Of a DNA stretch of 64,000 nt, positions 55,392 through 64,000 are shown piece after piece (position 1 is the first letter of the stretch; every line of letters begins with the position of its first letter). The notes below the pieces were generated by a model. That model had not been told where the DNA came from. It did not search any database and saw only the letters and a list, made by a program, of their open reading frames with translations. Source of the DNA: Catonia carolina (taxonomy: Eukaryota > Arthropoda > Insecta > Hemiptera > Achilidae); contig JAQMRL010000001.1 in NCBI GenBank assembly GCA_035578175.1, positions 52,537,553 to 52,601,552 of the forward strand, in the 5' to 3' direction. The translations under genes were made by a program, and so were the position numbers.

Positions 55392-57559
55392 CGTTTAAAA
55401 AAATTAAGTTTAAATTCTACGAAAAAGACAACTCATCACAACACTTGAAGACCAAAGTACATACCTAATTCTTGAGCGCTCTCGGTGGTAACGTATGGTA
55501 CACAAACATGGTTATAAAAAACTGCATCTTAACAAAACTAAATAAAAACAGCACGAAGATGAAAGTAAATGACCCCGGTACCATCGCGATTGCAGCCCTA
55601 CACAACAAATTAGCCACCAAGGCGTAATTAAAAATTTACGTACTCTTGTGAAATATTTTTATAATAGCTATAAAATTAAACATTAAATCTATTGAAAAAA
55701 TTAATTAAATGTATATTTTGAAATGTTCAAGCCTGTATTGATTTACAGGACATATATCAAGTATTTAACGAGTGTCAGGTTTACTTTTTAAAATAAACAC
55801 TAAATTTGGTTAATTTTATGAAAAAAGTTGCATAAATTAGCTACTACATTCTGTACCACTTATCACAATTTGTTTTAATTATGTAAGTAAATTACATGAA
55901 CCGTTTTGTACATTTTAAATTGAATGCCAAAACACAGGCTATTTATGGATGTTTTTTTCACTAGACTTATATTAAAATGTAGGTGTATTTTATTACCTTA
56001 TCAATTATATATTTTTTATTACTATATATTTAGCAAGAAAAATAAAAAAATGTAAAAACCGAAATCAATTCAAGTCTTAGAAAACAAGCTTGACTAGTTA
56101 TTTGAACACCCGCAATGTTAAGTATGTCCCATTCACAAATGAAAGACAACGGACAAAAAGAAAGCGGTTTTATGAAAAAAGAAATGAGTCTGTAAAATGA
56201 AGAATGATATAAAAACCCATTAAAAAATATAAAAAATCAGATTTAATTATTATACAAATTATCATAATACATGTTGTTGGCTTTCATCGCTATCTACAGC
56301 CTTATAAGTATGTAAAGACGACAGGGAGTAGAGTATTGCACTCGACATGAAGTCTTCAAATGTATCATTAACCTTGAATCCAAACTATTATAAAATACTA
56401 AATATTGATCTAGAATTTTTCATACTACAATTTTCCTATGAAATACTCCCTTCCCCTCTTAGGAAGATCCGAATCCTGGAATCTACTTACGACGGTTTTA
56501 AAAAAAAACAATCATTAAAAAGAATTGTATGTAGCTAACTGAAATTTTGCAGTTAATTCATATAATTTACAAATTATAGTAATAAGATTACTCATTTTTT
56601 GTTTTTTTAATTTTTGAGTCGGTAACAAAACTTTAAATAGGCCAACAGATTTGAAAATACCTTTCGTCAACAATTTCATCAAACACTTATACAAACGTTT
56701 TCAAAAGTCATAAGAACACAATAACCCAAAAAAATCCACTAAATTAAAAATACGCTGGAGTACAGACCTGTTTATTTAATAAAATAAATCTTATTAAAAA
56801 TTATTCAGAACGTTGTTTTTTAATCGCAATTCTTGCGGAGGCACCAATGGGGCTCTAACCCTCTCATGGCTTTCATGTCATTTCAACACAACCATCATAA
56901 TTTACTTGAAACATTTTTACAGTTGTAAATTATTGACCATTAAATATTTGTAGTGTAAAATATACTTTAAAAAATACAAACATATCTCAATTTCACCAAT
57001 ATTATGTTTCAAAACTGAGTTAATTGTAAAATATTTTTAATAATTTAGATTGAGTACAAGTATTACTCCCAAAATTTGAGACTGATATCTTCTACGATTT
57101 CCAAGTGGATCATCTATATAAAAAAAGGTTTTGCGGGAAATCTGCGTCAAAGCTTTTAAAATTTAACAAAAACCACTTCAAAATTTTGAGGAAACCATAA
57201 TATTTGGTTATAAACAAAACAAACACTGTTACAAAATGAACAAAAAAAGCAAAAAGAACAAAATATCCCTATCTAGGATATAAATTCCCTTCAGAAATTA
57301 CTAAACAGTTATTATAAATTGAGTAATATGTTACATTTTTTTTTGAGGTAATACTGAATTATGCCACGTTAATTTTAAAAATCTATAAACAAAATTGTTA
57401 TAGTCGTACAGTAATAAAAATGTACCCTAAAATTTGCAAAGAATAAAACATTTATTTGATTCTAGATCTTCGGAAAGCATTTAAAAATTTGGTACACATT
57501 AACATTTTCTTGACACTTATTTTAATTTTTAATTTACTTAGTGGCACCGTGTATTTTTT
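55392..57559. other. AT-rich stretch, nothing recognised
   Basis: The 63-codon ORF at 56347-56538 shows no motif. No other feature supported. Confidence 0.45.
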
Positions 57560-58120
57560 TATTAACAGAATAATAATAAGACTATCTCCAGCCTGTTCTT
57601 TAAAGAAACAAGAATAGATTTGCCAGAGGAATAATCGAAATAAAAAAGTAACTCCCAATTTTATTATTTAAACATTAACAATAATTAATGTTTAAATAAT
57701 ATTCTTCTTACTATCAAGAATTAGGCATAAGCCTGTTCCGAACTCACAAACTATCCAGTACTTCTACACAAACACGAGATATTCCAACCTTAAATAATAT
57801 TATGAAGCTAAATTTAAAGAAAAAAAAGGTAGGAATCTAATTTACTGAAATAAGTCTGTTAGGTGTCTCCGTTATTGTGCGATTCAAGCCTTTTTCAATA
57901 TGCTGAAATAAATTTCTAAATTACTTCTTTAACTGTTAAAATAAACAGGTCGTTTTCAATGTGGTTTTTCATGTACCAGCTAGCGGAGCTCGGAGGATCT
58001 TCGTTTTAAAATGCAGAATAATTAGGACACTTCAATTACTGGATGCGCTCCATTTCTGGATACCGCAGGTTCAGAGCGGTTTGAATACGATTTTATAATT
58101 GAAATTTGATTTATAATTAA
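57560..58120 (+). repeat. Dispersed repeat R3, copy 2 (split by a short L3 LINE)
   Basis: Shares AAAAGTAACTCCCAATTTTA, AATAAGTCTGTTAGGTGTCT, TTCTTTAACTGTTAAAATAA, CAATGTGGTTTTTCATG, AGCGGAGCTCGGAG, AAATGCAGAATAATTAGG and TCTGGATACCGCAGGTTC with R3 copy 1. It is interrupted at 57704-57789. Confidence 0.65.
57704..57789 (-). mobile_element. 86-bp L3 LINE insertion
   Basis: Flanked by the 12-bp duplication TTAAATAATATT (57692-57703 and 57790-57801). Minus strand ends with the L3 signature GTGAGTTCGGAACAGGC, CTAATTCTTGATAGTAAGAA. Only the last 86 nt of the LINE were copied. Confidence 0.78.
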
Positions 58121-58337
58121 TATGATTTTATAATTTGAAATTTTTATGTTGTTAAAATGTATGAGCGGAGAATTTTAATAGTGCTAAACTACAGTGGAAC
58201 GTTCCGAATCCCCAGTTACACTTTTACTAATTCAACATGGGGTTTTAACATGTTGAAATTTTGCATAGTATCTGTTCAACAAACCAATGTTTACACTTTG
58301 TCTTTCACAAGCCATTGATATGACTTTAAATAATTTT

Positions 58338-58492
58338 TTTTTAAAGTCACATCAACATCTTGGTTATTAGCGACTACATTGAGTTGAGGAACAAAGGGTT
58401 TGAACGTACAATAATTTTCCAGACCCTGGCCAGGAATCGAACCCGAGACCTCCACTTTGCAGCACGCTAATCACTGGGCCAAGGAGGCGGCC
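58338..58492 (-). repeat. S1 SINE, complete reverse copy
   Basis: On the minus strand the head reads GGCCGCCTCCTTGGCCCAGT with an A box, then the B box GGTTCGATTCC (58443-58433), CCTGGCCAGGGTCTGGAAA and the body ending TAACCAAGATGTTGATGTGA, CTTTA and a T/A-rich tail. The body differs from the 55198 copy, so S1 has at least two subtypes. The ORF at 58367-58576 is a shadow. Confidence 0.85.
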
Positions 58493-60459
58493 AGATGATA
58501 AATTAATAATAATATGAAGTTTTGAAAGCACGTAAACTATTATAATAGTATAATAACATTTTTGGAATGTGATCATTGTTTCTAAGCATGATTACGGGAT
58601 TCAAACAAGTACATATTTATTTTTACATTTCCGACTGGAAGTGTAACTAATATAGGTCTTACATACAGTTATAGGTTTACATACAAAAAAAAATATTTTA
58701 AAGAATTAGGTAATTTGTCCCTGATATTCAAGTCACAGTAGTTTGACTGTGTTAAGTTATAATAACACTAAATCTGAACATTTCTTATTCGTATAATTAG
58801 CGTAAAAATACGAAGAGCGGCTGTTATTGAAGTTGTGCACAAACCGAACGTTTGTAACGACTATCTCATGATTGGAAACAGAAAACAGGTATGTCTGCAT
58901 ACCTAACTGGCAACTGACTTTCTCAGTTTTATTGCTTCCTGAGTTTAACCCTTTACTTTGTAATATAATACAGAAACATCAAACTAGGAACATTTGTAAC
59001 GTAAAATAAGTTTTAATTACGATTACTCGATCGTCTATACTTTATGATTGTAACTTTAATTAGAACGCTATTGCAGAATAATATATCTAGAATAGTAAAA
59101 CCATTTTAGTATAAACTTACTGTACTACTCATAGGATTAAAATCTATTTAAAAATGGTATTATAACTTACTTCAACAATAATAACTGAAGAGAATACGAA
59201 ATGGTACTTAGTGGATGTACAATATATGAACTACTCACATTAAAATCTAAAATGGCAAAAATCGAGATTAAATATTACAGAAATCTAAATTAAATACCGT
59301 CGGCATATTATTTTTATCGAAGTACTAACACCAATTTTCAGATCTGAAGTCCTTAAAGTTTCTATAAAAATAAAATTAGGCTTTTTATAAAAGATTAAGA
59401 AAACATTTTAGAATGTTTTTTAACTTCCGACTGTATATGCTAACAGAATGGACAAAATTTTTCACTACATCACCAAAACATAGTTTATGTTCCACCGCTG
59501 TCAAAAATTTGCAAACAAATCCTAATATAGTACCTACATACACGAGATTATGATTAAAATATTTTAAACCCAAAAAAGATACATTTTTTCATGATAACTA
59601 ATTTTTGTTCTTCTAAGAACAGATTATATATAAATCTATAAATACAAAACACAAATGTTTTAGTCAGAACAAAATATTGTTATGGCAAATTTTAATCACC
59701 AACTTTCTTTGTTACGGACGAAACGAAACCTTACACAACGATTTAAGAATCCCATACATTAAATATCACTAAAAAGTAGCCTATTACACACGATTTAATA
59801 GAAAAATTGACAAATATAAAATGATTTAATTAAAAGAATGCATACACCACAACTATCTGACGTTCCCAGAGGAGGTTAAAGAGAAAATGGAGCAGAGAAT
59901 TTACTTTAAGATTAATATAAAATAATTCATTATTACTAACCACCACTTTTTTTATATTACTTCGCAGTAAACACTTGTATATCCACAATTTACAACAACA
60001 CACACACACACACGCTTAGCTACACTTGGTCTATTATACACTCAGAAGCGTGAGATGGGTGATCAGCTTCCTCGTGCCATTCATGCCATACTTTAATTTT
60101 ATCATTTAACCCATTTGTAGTTGATTAATAATTAACACGAACAGATAAATTGTATATTAAAAATAATTTAATAAAAAACAACCACATCATGAAAGAATTT
60201 TAAATTTTAGTTCAATCTATGAAAATCTACAAGAAACGAACGAGCATAACCTGACCCATCAATTTACTCAACAACAACCAAAAATTCAAACGGAGCGTTT
60301 TAAATAAACCCAAGAGAAGCATTTACTAAATTACTTAAAATACCTTTATTCTTTTAACAAATCTACCATTATATCTGTAGCAACAAACTGTATGGATTTG
60401 TAAACGTTTTTTAAAATGTATGTTCATCAGAACTTACCGTTTACGTCAATTCACTTTAC
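58493..60459. other. AT-rich stretch, nothing recognised
   Basis: Contains a short (AC)n run at about 59998-60012. No gene or repeat copy supported. Confidence 0.45.
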
Positions 60460-60750
60460 TTCTTCTTCTTCTTCTTCTTCCAAACAAGGATTAGGACGCA
60501 GCCTGTTCCGAACTCACACGTTATATAATCTATCTCCATCTTTTTCTAGGTCTACCGGCATCCCTTTTACCTTCTGAAGCATACCAGTGCGCCTGCTTAG
60601 GTATCCCGTGATCTAACATCTTTTCGTTCAAGTTGTAAATACCCAATTCTAATCTTATTTCCAAAATTCTTTATTCTGTCCACGTGTGTACAACCCTTAG
60701 TCCTTTGCAGAAATCTCATCCCAGCCGTCTGGATTCTCCCCTCTTCAATT
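60460..60750 (-). pseudogene. L3 LINE fragment (GAA tail)
   Basis: On the minus strand, with frameshifts, the order is WDEISAKD, TRGQNKEFWK, ITGYLSRRTGML, VDLEKDGD, the 3' signature GTGAGTTCGGAACAGGCTGC, then (GAA)6. It matches the L3 copy at 46552-46949 (DRIPKQ, RERPRKRW). No open frame left. Confidence 0.75.
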
Positions 60751-62496
60751 TACAAAACATTTATTTATTTGTTCTATAAACATGTATTTATTTGTGTTTT
60801 GTTTTACAAAATCGAAATAGTAAATGGAATTAAAAGGCAAGAGATAATAAGGATGAAATTCTGTATGTGACAAAAAAATTTATATTATCGAATCAGTACA
60901 AAACTAACAGCTACCTATCAAATCATAATATGATTGAAAAATATTAAAAGTGACTACTTAATGATTTTATACAAAAGATATCGAATATGATTAATTTTCT
61001 TTTATCAATTAAGTTGTTTGGTTAGAGAAATTTAGATAGCTCAATACTCAATTTACGTTGGCATTGCACGCTATTATTGATTAGGCATTTCATCATACGT
61101 TATACTGATGGCCACTTATTATGTGGTGTAATGAAAGCAGCTTTAAGACCAGCCGTACATCTTAAAGCAACATAGTAATCTCTTTAAAGTCAGTTTTTAT
61201 TTTAAAGTAATTTAATATCTTATCTGACGTGTAACCTCGTACTACGATAAGGCAGATAGGTTGATTCTGATTACTGTGCTGTTGTTGGTAGGTAACATGA
61301 GACCAGTGTATCTTTCAAAGTCAGTGTAATGTATATTATATTGTACAGTAAACAATATGTATGTGTCTTGTTTGTTTAACGTTGAGAACTAAAGGAGATC
61401 GTGAGTCCAATATACGAAGCACGGGTAAGGTTCTCAAGCATTGTAGCCTAGTTTCGCAACATTTAAGTGACAGTGGCATTGTGCGTGGGTAACAGTATTG
61501 GATTAATAATAGCCCTACATAGTAAACTACCTATACTAAAATACCCTATTGTATGTATTTCTAGTTACATATTTTTAATAGTATAGTGGACTCTGTTGAC
61601 TGCAATTTCATTTCACTGGCATTAAATATCCATGCTATTAGAATTTGTAGATATCTCATGGTGGTTTTTACATTCTTCTTACAATTTATTAATTGTTTGA
61701 ATCTCTAATCTAGAATTGTTAATATAAAAGCTAAGAAGCAGTAGTAAAACACCTTAGAAATTCTTTTCAGTGACTATAATCTGTTTAATTTATTTTCCCT
61801 TAGTTACATAAGAATAATTATTACTGTTTATTTATTCATGAAACCACTGTTTCTTCAACCTAAACTATACTAAACTTCTTTCGCATAACATACATTATCC
61901 ATATAGATAATGCATTTATTTAACTCACAGATAATGAAACTACTTCATTACTCCTCCTCAATCCTGAAAAACTTCTACTGTCAAAAACATTGAAAACTTT
62001 TAGAGAAGGAATGTTTTCAAATCAATCTTAAAAATAAAATAAAATTTAACTTAATACATTACATTCAAGTAAATGTAAGATATTATTTAGTCTAAATTTA
62101 ATTTTGACCAAATAAATTATTTATGTATTTTCCTATTACACTATGAAGATATGTTTCTATTTATTTAGAAACATCTACAACTGTATATTTATACAAATAA
62201 CAGTAATTTAATGTATCTGTTTAATATTCTGTTTTCGTCTTGATTGAGGAAATCATCCAGTGGCAAACTCTCGCCAGTTTTTTATAAGATCCCAGGCTAC
62301 TATCTTTTATTCTTTTTGGTGGATTTTGCCGTAAATACAAGTGTGACAATGTTTGTATCTCTGGATTCGTGTGATTTATTAACTTTGAATGGAAATGAGC
62401 GTATAATTTGAGTGTAGCCTACAGAAACTCCAACTACCAATAGGCCTATCAGGTAATCTACCAGGAATGTTTACAATAGATAGTAAATTAAATTAA
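60751..62496. other. AT-rich stretch, nothing recognised
   Basis: No supported features. A TAGGCCTA site lies at 62441-62448. Confidence 0.45.
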
Positions 62497-62665
62497 GGCC
62501 GGCCCGTTGGCGTAGTGGTTAGCGCAACTGGCTTCTACACCGGGGTTCCGGGTTCGTTCCCGTTCAGGTCTGGCATTTTTTCATCACTGATTTTCATATA
62601 ACATCATTCTCTACTGTCTGCATTAGCGGAAATTGCAAAAAAGTCAGACGTAAAACAAAACAAAA
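62497..62665 (+). repeat. S1 SINE, tRNA-derived copy
   Basis: Head GGCCGGCCCGTTGGCGTAGT with A box at about 62508-62518 and B box GGTTCGTTCCC at 62551-62561, followed by GTTCAGGTCTGGCATTTTTT and a shorter S1 body ending GTCAGACGTAAAACAAAACA. Confidence 0.85.
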
Positions 62666-62849
62666 TTAAAAAATATTGAAGTATTTAAAATTTAAAACTA
62701 TTTTAAATTTTGTTTTGAGTAAATGGCAGATAAAAAAAATTACAGACCAACCATTCCTAAGAAAGAATGTTTAATTGAACCCCAACTATCCAAGTACACC
62801 GGCAACCACTGTATAATATTATATCCGTATAAAAGTAAAAATATTTTTA

Positions 62850-63103
62850 CTATTTTTACTGTTTGGGGTCCAATTAACCATACTCTCTCAGGAATGGTCG
62901 GCCTGAGTCTTTACAAGACTACACCTCATACATAAAATCCTCATCTCATTGGGTCATGGGGTTACTTGTTGTTCGGAATTGAACAGATTGCAACGTACAC
63001 ATACTAGGAATAAAAAAAAATTGTTTACTATTATCTTAAAATCAGCTGCCAAACAGCTGACTTTCGGCGATAAATTTACCACTAGACCAACCCGCTGGGT
63101 ATA
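62850..63103. repeat. Probable second tRNA-derived SINE family, rearranged
   Basis: 63045-63103, read on the minus strand, begins CCAGCGGGTTGGTCTAGTGG, an A-box-like tRNA head. 62860-62965 on the plus strand carries GTCCAATTAACCATACTCTC, AGGAATGGTCGGCCTGAG, AAGACTACACCTCAT, which I associate with the body of the same type of SINE. The two parts are in opposite orientation. No second copy in the window supports it. Confidence 0.35.
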
Positions 63104-64000
63104 AATTATATATACAATAATAAATAATGAATTCTGAAAAAATTCAACGTTACAATCTACTATTCTTGGATGTCACTACCGAGTAACTAAACATTACAAA
63201 AGTAACTAAACCTCACAAATATAAAATAAAACGAGTACTTATACTTACTAGACGGATTGTAAACATGTCTGTAATAACATAAAAATAACGTAATCAACTT
63301 TTTTTTATTATACTCAGTGAGTTTATCGAAGAAGAAGGTACGTGGTGTTATAAAAACAATTCTAACTACGAAAAAAATTAACTCATTTTATCTAAATTTT
63401 TTATGGATAATTTTCTTTCGATTCAGTCTCAAAGTTTTAGTAATAATAACTAGTACTGTATCTAAAGTCAAGTTAACAGCAACTTGCATTAGATATACAA
63501 ACAGAATTTTATAACAATTAAAAGTTAACTCGCATAAACTTTTTTCTCCAGTAACACATGGATAAGCCTGCTTAGAATTGAAGCAATGAAAGTGATACAG
63601 GCTTATTGCCTTAAAAAACTGTATATTTTAATCCCACAGGATTGCATGACAGAGAACTAGGTTGAACAAGTCTTGGCACCTGCACTGAGCCAGTACTAGT
63701 GCCACGTCTGTCTACACACAGCTTAGAACAAGTATTCATTTTCACCGCATACATCCTGTTATACCTTCGTTTTGTTTCGTCTCATCAATGTTCTGTTTCA
63801 TCTTAAATTGTATTTTATATCATTTGTAGGCCTATATATCCTTTATTCTTTTCTTGTATGTTTTCAAGGTACAACTGCTTTCATTAAGTTTAGATTTTTT
63901 TTGTTATAAGTAGCAAGTATATTTTAGTTTTAAATCATTACATTTTTAACTGCTTGTTATCCGTAGCAAAACCTGATAGTTTTCTAGTTATTAGGCCTGT
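63104..64000. other. AT-rich stretch, nothing recognised
   Basis: The 65-codon ORF at 63317-63514 has no motif. TAGGCCTA lies at 63827-63834. Confidence 0.45.

Overview
This is AT-rich eukaryotic DNA (roughly 30% GC by eye) and almost certainly an insect nuclear genome. It holds LINE and mariner fossils, tRNA-derived SINEs, microsatellites and split exons. It has no operons, ribosome binding sites or other prokaryotic gene layout. A hemipteran or another large-genome insect would fit, but that is a guess from repeat style and intron size.

The only host gene I can support is on the minus strand. Two small exons have matching phase-1 splice junctions: positions 40496-40392 carry the start codon and signal peptide, and 7692-7627 encode the first mature residues. 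Joined, they read as the N-terminus of a Cad99C / protocadherin-15-like cadherin. The intron between them is about 32.7 kb. The window is therefore mainly one giant intron, plus about 23 kb upstream of the start codon (5'UTR introns or promoter) and about 7.6 kb of the next intron. I found no third exon.

Everything else recognisable is mobile-element debris. A 3.2-kb RTE-clade LINE (20809-24032, minus) is nearly intact and has a 15-bp target-site duplication (TSD). Older 5'-truncated fragments come from at least five other LINE groups. These are called here L1, L2, L3 (GAA-tailed), L4 and J (jockey-type), plus a singleton L6. At 13587-14783 lies a mariner element whose 5' half has been replaced by an inverted copy of its own 3' end, and whose left terminal repeat was later hit by an L2 LINE. 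At 50650-51037 a 388-bp TGT...ACA insertion with a 4-bp TSD looks like a solo LTR. Short repeat families also recur: S1 (tRNA-derived SINE), R1 (about 1 kb, non-coding), R2 (about 230 bp), R3 (about 0.5 kb) and R4 (about 390 bp with an AAC tail).

Several insertions sit inside other repeats and have readable TSDs, so their relative order can be worked out from this window alone. Other structures of note are a diverged tandem array of about 203-216 bp units (30.33-30.97 kb), an inverted repeat flanking a LINE tail (35.7-36.9 kb), a three-hairpin cluster (26.16-26.26 kb), a short motif arrayed in both orientations at the left edge, and strong over-representation of the palindrome TAGGCCTA. I found no CRISPR, toxin, viral or novel defence-type system. 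Most of the remaining sequence is AT-rich DNA in which I see nothing.
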